Assembly (NCBI GenBank): GCA_016705695.1
Contig: JADJLA010000003.1
Coordinates: 62,001-126,000 of the forward strand
DNA: 64,000 nt
Source of the DNA: Sphingobacteriaceae bacterium
GTDB lineage: Bacteria; Bacteroidota; Bacteroidia; B-17B0; Aurantibacillaceae
Direction of reading: 5' to 3'
The position numbers were made by a program, and so were the translations under genes. The stretch's first letter is position 1. Every line of letters begins with the position of its first letter. The notes below the pieces were generated by a model, which was not told the DNA's origin, made no database searches, and saw nothing but the letters and a program-made list of their open reading frames with translations. Positions 47,597 to 56,910 of this stretch are shown here, piece after piece.

Positions 47597-48731
47597 GTTG
47601 CTCTTCGGTTTTATCGTTATTGCTGTTGCTTACGCTTAAAATAATTCCTAAAGAGATCATGGTAAACCAAATGGATGTTCCGCCCATACTGATCAATGGT
47701 AACGGTTGCCCTGTTACCGGAAAAAGATTTACAGCAACGGCCATATTAATGAGCGCTTGAAATACAAGACTAAACGCCAAGCCGACGGAGATCAATCCGC
47801 CAAAGGTTTTGTCGGAGTCGCGCAAGATACGAATGCCCCTAAAAAATAAAATGAGATACAGGAATAAAATTAGAAGAGCGGTTATCAAACCATACTCTTC
47901 AATAATGATGGCATAAATAAAATCGGAAGAGGCTTGTGGTAAAAATGCACGTTGCGTTGAATTGCCCGGGCCTTTTCCAATAACACCACCCGTAGCGATC
48001 GCAATTTTTGCTTGTTCGGCTTGGTAATTGCTTTTACTATCATTGCTTGCAAAATTCTCAATACGTGCTTTCCATGTTCTTCCCCTTGGAATAAGATCAG
48101 GAACAGTAAAGATCAAAAGACTTAAAAGCAAACCAAACCCAACGCACAGTAGTAATATATAAGAGATGAATTTCAATTTAATTCGACCCGCGAACATCAA
48201 GAACAAGCAGTTAAGAAATAATAGAGCGGCTGTAGAGAAGTTAGCAGGTAATATCAAACCACAAATAATGCCTATTGGTAAAAGTAAATGAAGCGTTAAA
48301 CCTTTAAAATCTTGCAACTGATCAAATTTTAAAGTGATAGTTCGCGCAACGTATAGTAATAGCATGATCTTGGCGATGTCTGAGGATTGAAAAGTTAAAG
48401 ATGTTCCAGGAATTGGTAACCAACGAACTGCCTCGCCCGCACTTACACCTTTAAACAGTGTAAAGAGTAGGAGAGGGATACATAAGTAAAAACCAATTTG
48501 CGAGATCTTACTAAAGGCTGTGTATTTTATTTTGTGAAAGAAATACGCCAGTAAAAATCCCGAAACGATTAAGCCAAAATGTTTAATAAGGAAAAATTCA
48601 GTATCACCTTGTTTGTATTTGTGAGCAAGAGTTACAACGGCGCTATAAACCACCAAAGTAGAGAGCAGTGATAATAAAAGCATTATCACCCAAATAACCT
48701 TATCGCCTTTTAAGTAACTGAATAATTTCAT
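47583..48731 (-). CDS. ftsW: Cell division protein FtsW (SEDS glycosyltransferase)
   Basis: 382 residues with about ten membrane helices. SEDS proteins polymerise lipid II into glycan strands together with a cognate class B PBP, here the FtsI-like protein of the same cluster. Conserved parts are the segment with RWLPIPGTSLTFQSSDIAKI, the KIAIATGGVIGKGPGNSTQR loop, LPQASSDFIYAIIIEEYGLI and the end PLISMGGTSIWFTMISLGIIL. A 128-bp gap separates it from murD, the only sizeable gap inside the cluster. It overlaps murG by 14 bases. Confidence 0.95.
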   Translation of the reverse strand: MKLFSYLKGDKVIWVIMLLLSLLSTLVVYSAVVTLAHKYKQGDTEFFLIKHFGLIVSGFLLAYFFHKIKYTAFSKISQIGFYLCIPLLLFTLFKGVSAGEAVRWLPIPGTSLTFQSSDIAKIMLLLYVARTITLKFDQLQDFKGLTLHLLLPIGIICGLILPANFSTAALLFLNCLFLMFAGRIKLKFISYILLLCVGFGLLLSLLIFTVPDLIPRGRTWKARIENFASNDSKSNYQAEQAKIAIATGGVIGKGPGNSTQRAFLPQASSDFIYAIIIEEYGLITALLILFLYLILFFRGIRILRDSDKTFGGLISVGLAFSLVFQALINMAVAVNLFPVTGQPLPLISMGGTSIWFTMISLGIILSVSNSNNDKTEEQLATD

Positions 48732-48859
48732 TTTTCCTTTTTTATTGCGCTTGCCGAAGTATTCTGATCTATTTTTGATCAGGTATGTGCCGTCGTTTTT
48801 AAAACCATTTCGAAAAATGATGTAAAACCTTAAGGCTTTCCATTAAGCTGCGTTCTTAA

Positions 48860-50206
48860 TTAAAGTGACCTAACCGCCGCTTTGAACTGCATTCCTCTAT
48901 CTTCGTAATTCTCATACAGGTCGAAGCTAGCGCAAGCAGGTGATAAAAGCACAACATCACCGGTTTTGCCTATCTTGTATGCAGCAGCAACAGCATCGTG
49001 TGCGTTGTCAGTATCAACAATAAGTTCAACAGTATCTTTAAAAGCACTGATGATCTTTTTATTGTTCTTGCCTAAGCAAATGATAGCTTTTACTTTTTGT
49101 CCAACTAGTTCGGTTAGTTCGTTGTAGTCATTTCCTTTGTCTTGTCCACCGCAGATCCAAACAATTGGTTTTTGCATACTTTCCAAAGCATACCAGGTAG
49201 AATTAATGTTTGTTGCTTTCGAATCGTTGATAAATTCAACACCATTGATAGAGGCAACAAATTCAAGGCGGTGTTCAATACCTTGAAAATCTTGCAGACT
49301 TTCTTTGATGCTCTCTTTTCGTACGTCCACAATGCGCGTAGCCAGAGAAGCGGCCATTGAATTGTACACATTGTGTTTGCCTTGTAGGGCGAGTTGTTCA
49401 ATCGTCATAATTAAGGGATTTTGGTTTGGTTTATAATTTATGGTTATTTGGTTTTCGGTTAAAAATGCGCCTTCGCCATCAATTGGTTTTTTGATGCTAA
49501 AGGGCACAAGGTGTACTGGACTTTTCCAGGTTCTCATATATTCTCTCATCACTTCATCATCTGCATTGTACACAAATGAATCTTGTGAGGTTTGATTTTG
49601 AACGACGCGGAATTTTGAGGCCACGTAATTCTCAAATTTATTGTCGTAGCGATCTAGATGATCTGGAGTGATATTTAAAAGAACAGACACATCCGCTCTA
49701 AAATCAAACATGCCGTCTAATTGGAAACTGCTTAATTCTAAAACATAATAATCAAAATGCTCGGTAGCAACTTGTAAAGCAAAACTCTTTCCTACATTTC
49801 CTGCTAAACCAACATTATATCCTGCTTTTTTAAGGATATGATAGGTAAGCATAGTTGTAGTTGTTTTCCCATTAGATCCCGTGATGCAAATTGTTTTAGC
49901 AGACGTATAACGTCCCGCAAATTCAATTTCGGATATCACCGGTATATGTTTCTCTTTTAACTTCACTATTAATTCTGCCTTATCAGGTATGCCTGGACTT
50001 TTAATTACTTCCGTTGCATTCAGTATTTTTTCTTCTGTATGTTTTCCTTCTTCAAATTCAATTTTATTTTCTACTAATTGCGTTCTGTATTTTTCCTTGA
50101 ATGTTCCTTTATCACTTAAAAAAACTTCGTAACCTTTTTGTTTTGCCAGTATAGCGCTACCTACACCGCTTTCGCCTCCTCCAAGTATCACCATGCGTTT
50201 GCTCAT
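48860..50206 (-). CDS. murD: UDP-N-acetylmuramoylalanine-D-glutamate ligase
   Basis: 448 residues. Adds D-Glu to UDP-MurNAc-L-Ala. Motifs: N-terminal VILGGGESGVGSAILA, ATP loop CITGSNGKTTTTMLTYHIL, GNVGKSFALQV, LNITPDHLDRYDN, FINDSKATNINSTWYAL and the C-terminal LLSPACASFDLYENYEDRG. The ATG overlaps the last base of mraY. The gene is followed by a 128-bp gap with a weak hairpin (ctgatc / gatcag) before ftsW. Confidence 0.96.
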   Translation of the reverse strand: MSKRMVILGGGESGVGSAILAKQKGYEVFLSDKGTFKEKYRTQLVENKIEFEEGKHTEEKILNATEVIKSPGIPDKAELIVKLKEKHIPVISEIEFAGRYTSAKTICITGSNGKTTTTMLTYHILKKAGYNVGLAGNVGKSFALQVATEHFDYYVLELSSFQLDGMFDFRADVSVLLNITPDHLDRYDNKFENYVASKFRVVQNQTSQDSFVYNADDEVMREYMRTWKSPVHLVPFSIKKPIDGEGAFLTENQITINYKPNQNPLIMTIEQLALQGKHNVYNSMAASLATRIVDVRKESIKESLQDFQGIEHRLEFVASINGVEFINDSKATNINSTWYALESMQKPIVWICGGQDKGNDYNELTELVGQKVKAIICLGKNNKKIISAFKDTVELIVDTDNAHDAVAAAYKIGKTGDVVLLSPACASFDLYENYEDRGMQFKAAVRSL

Positions 50207-51474
50207 TATCTTAATTTGAGAGTTACGAAGGTGAATACTGCCAATACAATTCCTATGATAAAAAAGCGCATCACAATTTTTGCTTCATGAAAGCCCTTTT
50301 TTTGATAATGATGATGTAAGGGAGCCATTTTAAACAAGCGATGTGTTTGAGCGAATTCCAATCCTCTTTTTTTCTTTTGATATTTGAAATAATATACCTG
50401 AAGAATAACGGTTAAGCTTTCCACTACAAATACACCGCACAAGATGGGCACCAATAATTCTTTACGAATGGAGATCGCGAACACAGCAATAATTCCACCA
50501 ATGGCTAAACTTCCCGTGTCTCCCATAAAAACCTGCGCAGGGAATGAATTGTACCAAAGAAAACCAACACAGGCACCAATAAATGCTGCAATGAATACCA
50601 CTAGCTCAGAGGAGTAGGGGATATACATAATGTTGAGGTAATCGGCAAAGATGGTATTACCCGATACATACGCGAATATTCCAAGAACAACGCCAATGAT
50701 CGCACTTGATCCTGCGGCCAAACCATCAATTCCGTCGGTGATGTTAGCGCCGTTTGAAACAGCGGTTACAACAAGGATAACCATTGGGATAAAGATCAAC
50801 CAACCGTATTTGGCGCAATCATCACAAGCCCATGAAATAAATTTGCCATAGTCCAATTCGTTGTCTTTTAAGAATGGAATAGTGGTCTTTAAATTTTTGC
50901 TTGGTTTATCAGCGTATTTAGCAGGGGTGGTTGTTTGTTGCTTCTCGCCAGTGTTAGAGATGCTGAAATTATCTGTAGTTGCTTTGCTTAAACGTTCTTT
51001 AACTACAACATCCGGATGGAAATACAAAACGCAACCAACGATCAGCCCAATACCAACTTGCCCAACAATTTTAAATTTACCTTGCAAACCTTCTTTATTC
51101 TTTTTAAATACTTTTATATAATCATCCAGGAATCCGAGAGCACCTAGCCAAATTGTAGAGATGAGCATGAGTATGATATATACATTTAATACTTTTGCAA
51201 ATAGTAATGTTGGAATTACGATGCCTGCAATGATGATCAAACCACCCATAGTAGGTGTTCCACTTTTTTTAGCTTGTCCTTCTAAACCTAATTCGCGAAT
51301 AGTTTCTCCAATTTGTTTTTTGCGAATGACTTCGATAATGCGTTTACCAAATATGAGTGTGATAAGCAAAGAAGTGATCAATGCAAATGCTGCTCGGAAT
51401 GAGATGTAATTAAACACCCCTGCTCCGGGAAAATCGAAGGCTTTATTTAAATATGTAAATAAGTAATACAGCAT
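50206..51474 (-). CDS. mraY: Phospho-N-acetylmuramoyl-pentapeptide-transferase
   Basis: 422 residues with about ten membrane helices. Transfers phospho-MurNAc-pentapeptide to undecaprenyl phosphate to form lipid I. Signatures: the KKSGTPTMGGLIII segment, FLDDYIKVFKKNKEGL, NGANITDGIDGLAAGSSA and FMGDTGSLAIGGIIA, plus LAPLHHHYQKKG-like MAPLHHHYQKKGFHEAK. Compared with proteobacterial enzymes (about 360 residues) it has an extra loop of roughly 60 residues after GLIVGCVLYFHPDVVV, with Thr/Lys-rich sequence and a CDDC pair. Such a loop is usual in Bacteroidota as far as I recall. One-base overlaps with murE and murD. Confidence 0.96.
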   Translation of the reverse strand: MLYYLFTYLNKAFDFPGAGVFNYISFRAAFALITSLLITLIFGKRIIEVIRKKQIGETIRELGLEGQAKKSGTPTMGGLIIIAGIVIPTLLFAKVLNVYIILMLISTIWLGALGFLDDYIKVFKKNKEGLQGKFKIVGQVGIGLIVGCVLYFHPDVVVKERLSKATTDNFSISNTGEKQQTTTPAKYADKPSKNLKTTIPFLKDNELDYGKFISWACDDCAKYGWLIFIPMVILVVTAVSNGANITDGIDGLAAGSSAIIGVVLGIFAYVSGNTIFADYLNIMYIPYSSELVVFIAAFIGACVGFLWYNSFPAQVFMGDTGSLAIGGIIAVFAISIRKELLVPILCGVFVVESLTVILQVYYFKYQKKKRGLEFAQTHRLFKMAPLHHHYQKKGFHEAKIVMRFFIIGIVLAVFTFVTLKLR

Positions 51475-52937
51475 TATACTTCTATGGAACTAATGGTTTC
51501 TTTAAATAGTTTGTAATCATCAAAATCGTGTTTCACTCCTTTTATCTCCTGATATTTTTCGTGTCCTTTTCCGGCGATCAAAATAATATCTCCGCTTTTT
51601 GCTAATGTACACGCGGTACGGATCGCTTCTTTTCTATCAGAGATGCGTAATGTTTTTTTCACATCTACCGGAGAAACTCCTTTTTGCATTTGGTTCAAAA
51701 TTTCTTCCGGATCTTCACTACGAGGATTATCGGAAGTTAAAATGATCTTGTTGCTTAATTCGCAAGCAATGCCAGCCATAATAGGACGCTTTGTTGTATC
51801 TCTATCGCCACCGCAACCAACTAAGGTTATTACTTGCTCGTTGCCAGTGCGAATATCTTTTATTGTTTCTAGAACATTTTTTAATGCATCTGGTGTATGT
51901 GCGTAATCAATAATACCAATAACACCGCCTTTGGATCTAAAATATTGAAAACGACCTTCTACTGAATTTAAATTACTTAAAGCAGTAAGTACATTTGTTT
52001 TATCTTGTTTTAAAAGAACGGCTGTAGCGTACACAGTTAAAACATTATATGCATTGAATGAACCTATCAATTTAACCCACACTTCTTTATTGTCAATATT
52101 GAGTAATAAACCGTTCAGATGATTTTCAATGATCTTGCATTTAAAATCGGCAACGGTCTTTAAACTATACGAGTGCTTACTTGCCTTCGTATTTTGCAGC
52201 ATAATCTTACCGTTTTTGTCATCCACGTTAGTTAATGCAAATGCTTCCGATGATAACTGATCGAACAAGCCCTTTTTTGCTTTTATATATTCATCAAAAG
52301 TTTTGTGATAATCTAGATGATCGTGGGTGATATTACTGAACGCTGCTCCTGCAAATGAAATTCCGGTAACACGATGTTGAACAATGGCATGAGAACTCAC
52401 TTCCATAAAGGCATACTCACACCCTTGCTCTACCATGGTATGCAAAAGTTCGTTCAGTGTTAGTGCATCAGGAGTGGTGTGCGTGGCAGGAATAACTGTA
52501 TTATTTATTTTATTTTGAACTGTAGATAATAAACCTGCAGAATACCCCAGTGACCTAAATAGATTAAATAACAAAGTAACCGTAGTTGTTTTTCCGTTAG
52601 TTCCGGTAATACCAACGAGTTTTAATTTAGAAGATGGATTATCAAAATAATTACAAGCAACAAACCCTAATGCTTCGTGAGAATTTTTCACTTTCACATA
52701 AGTAACTTCTGTCTTGCGTTCTTTTGGAAGTTCTTCGCAAATAATGGCAATAGCACCATTTTCAATCGCTTTTGTAATAAATTCATGCCCATCACTGGCT
52801 TCCCCTTTAATAGCAACAAATACTGAATCCTTTTTTACTTTTCGCGAATCAAAGGTAACCGACGAAATAGCAGAATGCGTAGAGCCAATGATCTCTTCCA
52901 ATCTTACTTTATATAGTATGTCGCTCAGCAGTTTCAT
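51474..52937 (-). CDS. murE: UDP-N-acetylmuramoyl-tripeptide synthetase (MurE)
   Basis: 487 residues. Adds the third amino acid, in Bacteroidota usually meso-diaminopimelate. Conserved: SSVTFDSRKVKKDSVFVAIKG, ATP loop GITGTNGKTTTVTLLFNL, HTTPDALTLNELL, EVSSHAIVQHRV, NITHDHLDYHKT and TSDNPRSEDPEEIL, the last being the DNPR motif linked to diaminopimelate-specific enzymes. murF, which normally follows, is absent here; the gene goes straight to mraY with a one-base overlap. Confidence 0.96.
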   Translation of the reverse strand: MKLLSDILYKVRLEEIIGSTHSAISSVTFDSRKVKKDSVFVAIKGEASDGHEFITKAIENGAIAIICEELPKERKTEVTYVKVKNSHEALGFVACNYFDNPSSKLKLVGITGTNGKTTTVTLLFNLFRSLGYSAGLLSTVQNKINNTVIPATHTTPDALTLNELLHTMVEQGCEYAFMEVSSHAIVQHRVTGISFAGAAFSNITHDHLDYHKTFDEYIKAKKGLFDQLSSEAFALTNVDDKNGKIMLQNTKASKHSYSLKTVADFKCKIIENHLNGLLLNIDNKEVWVKLIGSFNAYNVLTVYATAVLLKQDKTNVLTALSNLNSVEGRFQYFRSKGGVIGIIDYAHTPDALKNVLETIKDIRTGNEQVITLVGCGGDRDTTKRPIMAGIACELSNKIILTSDNPRSEDPEEILNQMQKGVSPVDVKKTLRISDRKEAIRTACTLAKSGDIILIAGKGHEKYQEIKGVKHDFDDYKLFKETISSIEV

Positions 52938-55060
52938 TAACTCAGTGTCAAAATAATTTTATCACCTTTGTTGTATTTTTGTCCAACCGAAATGCTTTGT
53001 TTTTTTACAAGTCCATATCCTTCCAATTTCACATTCAATCCTCTATTCTCTAATAGATACAATGCGTCCTTTGCTGAAAGGCCGCTCAAATTTGGAATGA
53101 ATCCTTTTTTAAGTGTGTCTTCCAGTTTTGCTTCAGCTACATTTAATTTTGTACTGTCGCTATAATTTCTTGAAACGTAGGTTGAAGTTGCCGGAATATT
53201 TTTGCTTGGAATATTCAGTTGTTTAACGACTTTATTTAATTCATCACCTTTTAGCATGGCAATAACCGGTGTTCTATTGATCACATTGTTTTGATCATTG
53301 ATAGGCGAAAGAAAATCTAAACTTCCCGAATAAACTTTTTCAGCGATCTCTTTAAATACCGGACCGGCAACTAATCCTCCGTAATAAATACCGTTGCTTG
53401 GCGAATTGATGATAACGATACATGTATATAAAGGATTATCAGCAGGAAAATATCCTACAAACGAAGCTTGGTATGTGCGTTGATTACCCTTACCATAAAT
53501 ACCATTTTTAGCTATAGCCGCTGTTCCGGTTTTGCCACCAACTTTAAATGCAGTAATGTTCAAGCCTTTTCCTGTACCGTTTAATACAACTCCTTCTAAT
53601 AATTCTTTTGCTTTTTTTATAGTACTAGGTTTTACAACTTGTTCTTTAATGACCTCAGTTCCAAATTTCATTACTGTATTATCGTTACGCTTAATTTCTT
53701 TTACAAAATGTGGTTTTACCATTTTACCATTATTGGCAATGGCATTGTAAAGCGTTAAGGTTTGTAGAGGTGTGATTAAACTTTCATAACCGTAACTCAT
53801 TTGAGGTAGTGTAACACCACTCCAGTCTTTATCTTTTGTTTGTTTGATCAATGGCTTACCTTCTCCGGGAATTGTAAGACCCAACGGTTTGTTCAAACCA
53901 AATGAATTTAGCCTGTCAACAAATTGTTGCGGATTTTTTGAATAGTACTTTGTAACTAATTTTGTGGTTCCAACATTCGACGATGTTTCAAAAACACGTT
54001 GAGCCGATATCTTCTCGGCTTCAGGTTCGTGAGAGTCGGTTACGGTGATATCATAATAATTACATTTCCCTCTTCCAACTTGAACTTGTTCGTCTAAGCT
54101 CAAATTATAGTCTTCAAGCAATGCTAAGAAAGAAGCTAGCTTAAAGGTTGAGCCTGGTTCTGTTGGATAACCAATGGCATAGTTTAGCGACTCGTAATAT
54201 TCTGTAGAATCTTTTCCACCTTTGGTTAAGTTGGCAATTGCTTTTATAGCACCCGTTTTTACTTCCATTAACACAGCACAACCATGCGTTGCATTATTTT
54301 TCAGCAGAGCTTTTAAAAGTGCATGTTCGGCAACGTCTTGAATGTTGATATCAATAGTTGTGTAAAGATCACTTCCATCTTTTGGTTCAACTTCGTTCTC
54401 GTCATTAATTGGTCTCCAAACATCACCTGCAATTTTTTGCATCAAACGTCTTCCACTAATTCCTGTGAGTGATGTATCAAATGCGCCTTCTAATCCAACA
54501 GGTTTAACCCCATCGCGCGCTAAACCAATGGTGCGGGCAGCTAAAAGTCTAAAGGGACGTTCACGCTTGTTTGTTTGAAGGGTTACTAAACCACCTTTGC
54601 TTCCTTTGCGAAGAATAGGGAATTTTTTAAGAGACTGAAGATCCTTATAGGAAACACTGCGTTGCAATAGCACGTAACGATCTTTTGTTTTGCGCGCGCT
54701 ATTTAAAATTCGCAAGTATTGAGTTTCAGTTTTGTCTTTGAATAAGTTGTGCAAACTATAAGCTAGCGAATCTTTATTCTCACGGAATAATTTTTCATCA
54801 ATACTTGGTGCGTTGATATCAATTCCAATTTCGTAGTAGGGGAGGGAGGTAGCCAGCAAGGCCCCGTTCACATCAAAAATATTACCGCGAACGGCTTCTA
54901 TTTCGTGAACTTTTGTGGTGAAAGCCTCGGCTTTTGCTTTCCATTCATCACCTTGCACAAATTGTATCACTATGATGCGATACAAAATTGAAAGTGAGAA
55001 GACACAGAGCAGGACGTAAACCAAATAAATGCGCGATAGTATATCTTTTTTCTCTTTCAA
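52937..55060 (-). CDS. ftsI: Division-specific penicillin-binding protein FtsI/PBP3 with PASTA domain
   Basis: 707 residues. Class B PBP that crosslinks septal peptidoglycan. A short cytoplasmic tail and a membrane helix (about residues 12-32) precede the dimerisation domain and the transpeptidase domain. Active-site motifs: SxxK as EPGSTFKLASFL, SxN as ETSSNVGTTK and KTG as VGGKTGTAAIA. A C-terminal PASTA domain (IPNLSGLSAKDALYLLENRGLN region, about residues 645-707) is present, as in many Bacteroidota and Gram-positives. Starts 8 bp after ftsL and overlaps murE by one base. Confidence 0.96.
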   Translation of the reverse strand: MKEKKDILSRIYLVYVLLCVFSLSILYRIIVIQFVQGDEWKAKAEAFTTKVHEIEAVRGNIFDVNGALLATSLPYYEIGIDINAPSIDEKLFRENKDSLAYSLHNLFKDKTETQYLRILNSARKTKDRYVLLQRSVSYKDLQSLKKFPILRKGSKGGLVTLQTNKRERPFRLLAARTIGLARDGVKPVGLEGAFDTSLTGISGRRLMQKIAGDVWRPINDENEVEPKDGSDLYTTIDINIQDVAEHALLKALLKNNATHGCAVLMEVKTGAIKAIANLTKGGKDSTEYYESLNYAIGYPTEPGSTFKLASFLALLEDYNLSLDEQVQVGRGKCNYYDITVTDSHEPEAEKISAQRVFETSSNVGTTKLVTKYYSKNPQQFVDRLNSFGLNKPLGLTIPGEGKPLIKQTKDKDWSGVTLPQMSYGYESLITPLQTLTLYNAIANNGKMVKPHFVKEIKRNDNTVMKFGTEVIKEQVVKPSTIKKAKELLEGVVLNGTGKGLNITAFKVGGKTGTAAIAKNGIYGKGNQRTYQASFVGYFPADNPLYTCIVIINSPSNGIYYGGLVAGPVFKEIAEKVYSGSLDFLSPINDQNNVINRTPVIAMLKGDELNKVVKQLNIPSKNIPATSTYVSRNYSDSTKLNVAEAKLEDTLKKGFIPNLSGLSAKDALYLLENRGLNVKLEGYGLVKKQSISVGQKYNKGDKIILTLS

Positions 55061-55068
55061 TTTCTTTA

Positions 55069-55506
55069 TTAGTGTTTCTTATTTAGTTGTGCGCTGTCTA
55101 CTTTTATTTTTAAAGGTGGTGTAATTGGTTCTTTTAAGCCTATTGGCTCTGCAGCTTTAGCAACTTCGCTTTGTTTGCTGGCAAACATCAATTCACTTTT
55201 TGTATAAATAAATTCTGATTTTAATTCTTTTAAATTGTTGGTGATCTTATTCACATCTCTGATCGTATCATCCGCGTAATATCCATAAGCAATGTATGAT
55301 GTTGCTACTACCGCCATAAATAAAATAAAAGGAACGTGTTTAAAGTTCTTTTCATTTGCTAAAAAAGTCCCACTGAAAACCCCTGATAGTGCTTTTGCAA
55401 GCACTCCTTTCTTTCCAGGCTTTGCATTCGCTTTTTTAACGGGCGCTTGCTGAACCTGTTCTTCGATCGGCTCTTCTTTTTTTGTTTCGCGTATCTTATT
55501 CGCCAT
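55069..55506 (-). CDS. ftsL: FtsL-like division protein
   Basis: 145 residues: a basic cytoplasmic N-terminus rich in Lys/Glu/Gln, one membrane helix (about residues 57-77; HVPFILFMAVVATSYIAYGY), and a periplasmic coiled-coil-like stretch (RDVNKITNNLKELKSEFIYTKSE in heptad pattern) followed by a Pro/Lys-rich tail. FtsL forms a complex with FtsQ and FtsB and activates FtsWI. Sequence identity in this family is low; size, topology and position between rsmH (abutting) and ftsI (8 bp) carry the call. Confidence 0.88.
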   Translation of the reverse strand: MANKIRETKKEEPIEEQVQQAPVKKANAKPGKKGVLAKALSGVFSGTFLANEKNFKHVPFILFMAVVATSYIAYGYYADDTIRDVNKITNNLKELKSEFIYTKSELMFASKQSEVAKAAEPIGLKEPITPPLKIKVDSAQLNKKH

Positions 55507-56424
55507 TTATATTTTTTCTGCAACTCTTAATTTTGCGCTTCGTGCTCTTGGATTTCTTTCGATCTCACTCGCACTGGGCAAAATTGGTTTTGTTGTTAAG
55601 TTCTTATATACTTTTGTTGTTGATCCGTAGATCACATCTCTTTCAATTATTCCTTCGGTGTTACCGCTCTTAATTATATTCTTCACCAATCTATCTTCTA
55701 AGCTGTGATAAGAAATTACCACCAATCTTCCTCCAGGTTTAAGAACCGTGTAACAATCGTTCAAACATTCTTTAAATACTTCTATCTCCTGATTCACTTC
55801 AATGCGTAAGGCTTGAAATAAGGGAGCTAAGAATTTATTCTCTTCGTGCTTTGAATGACAACTCTTTGTAATTTCTTTCAGATCCTCCGTTGTTTCAATT
55901 TCTTTTTCCTCGCGATGTTTGCAAATAAGCCAGGCTACTTTTTTAGCATTGCTTATTTCTCCATACTCTTTAAAAACAGAAACGAGTTTTTCTTCTGAAT
56001 ACTCATTCACAATTTTTTTCGCCGTGAGATCACTATTCTGATTCATGCGCATATCTAATACTGCATCAAATCGTATAGAGAAACCGCGCTCGGCCGAATC
56101 AAACTGATGAGAAGAAACTCCAAGATCCCCAAGTATTCCGTCAACTTGTTTTACACCATTCAACTTCAAATAATTTTTCATGAAGCGAAAATTTTGTGGT
56201 ATCAAAACAAAACGAGGATCGGCCAAAGCATTCTTCTGTGCGTCCGGATCTTGATCAAAAGCGAATAGTTTTCCTTTGGCACCTAATTTTTTAAGAATCG
56301 CTTTTGAATGTCCTCCCCCACCAAACGTAAGGTCAACGTAAACACCATCGGGTTCCATATTCAAATTCTCAATACACTCATTTAAAAGAACGGGTATATG
56401 ATAAGCGTTATCACTCATCATCAT
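55507..56424 (-). CDS. rsmH: 16S rRNA (cytosine1402-N4)-methyltransferase RsmH
   Basis: 305 residues. Methylates N4 of C1402 in the ribosomal P site. Conserved: YHIPVLLNECIENLN, the SAM-binding VDLTFGGGGHSKAIL, DQDPDAQKNA, DGILGDLGVSSHQFDSAERGFS in family pattern, ALRIEVNQE and the C-terminal SYHSLEDRLVKN and NPRARSAKLRVAEK. Three consecutive ATGs (56424, 56421, 56418) are possible starts, within the last 14 bases of mraZ. Confidence 0.96.
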   Translation of the reverse strand: MMMSDNAYHIPVLLNECIENLNMEPDGVYVDLTFGGGGHSKAILKKLGAKGKLFAFDQDPDAQKNALADPRFVLIPQNFRFMKNYLKLNGVKQVDGILGDLGVSSHQFDSAERGFSIRFDAVLDMRMNQNSDLTAKKIVNEYSEEKLVSVFKEYGEISNAKKVAWLICKHREEKEIETTEDLKEITKSCHSKHEENKFLAPLFQALRIEVNQEIEVFKECLNDCYTVLKPGGRLVVISYHSLEDRLVKNIIKSGNTEGIIERDVIYGSTTKVYKNLTTKPILPSASEIERNPRARSAKLRVAEKI

Positions 56425-56875
56425 TAAAATTCAGTCCACCTAAAACATCTTGCGCCAGTTGTTCAATATTCACATCTTGATTCAGGAATTCTTCATACAA
56501 TGTTTTATCCCATATCTCAATCACATTATTGCTGCCAAGAACTTTTATATCTGATTTAATTTCTGCGTGTTGAGTAAGAGATCGTGGAATTAACAAACGT
56601 CCCGACGAATCGGCATCCGAATTTGTAGCACCTCCGGTAAAGCGGCGAACAAAAACGTCGTTAGCTTTAATTAATCGGTTTAACTTGCTGAGTTTGTTGT
56701 TCAAACGATTCCATTCGCTTATGGGATAAAGCACTAAGCACTTTTGGTGAAGGTTGCGATTGATCACAAAACCTTTATCAAAAACGCTGTCCATTTGCTT
56801 GCGGAGGTCCACAGGGAACATAAAACGCCCTTTTGCGTCCACTTTACAGTCGTATTCTCCTATGAGGCTTGCCAT
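56411..56875 (-). CDS. mraZ: Transcriptional regulator MraZ
   Basis: 154 residues with two AbrB/SpoVT-type swapped-hairpin halves: the first carries GEYDCKVDAKGRFMFPVDLRK, the second DSSGRLLIPRSLTQHA. The DxKGR and DxSGR signatures are diagnostic. MraZ binds direct repeats in front of its own gene and, where tested, represses the dcw cluster. It is the first gene of the thirteen-gene cluster here and lies directly behind a promoter containing 10-bp direct repeats at 56911-56950. The C-terminus ends in an acidic tail (GGLNFNDDE). Confidence 0.95.
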   Translation of the reverse strand: MASLIGEYDCKVDAKGRFMFPVDLRKQMDSVFDKGFVINRNLHQKCLVLYPISEWNRLNNKLSKLNRLIKANDVFVRRFTGGATNSDADSSGRLLIPRSLTQHAEIKSDIKVLGSNNVIEIWDKTLYEEFLNQDVNIEQLAQDVLGGLNFNDDE

Positions 56876-56897
56876 CCCTTGATTTCTAATGATTTAA

Positions 56898-56905
56898 CAA
56901 AAATA
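56898..56905 (-). promoter_or_regulatory. -7 promoter box of the dcw cluster
   Basis: Read on the minus strand the box is TATTTTTG, an exact TAnnTTTG. It lies 22 bp upstream of the mraZ ATG. The corresponding -33 region falls within the decamer repeats. Confidence 0.6.
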
Positions 56906-56910
56906 CGTAT

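Noticed and set aside
48732..48859. Possible small gene or RNA between murD and ftsW
   Set aside because: No open frame of note and only a 6-bp hairpin; at most a promoter or leader.
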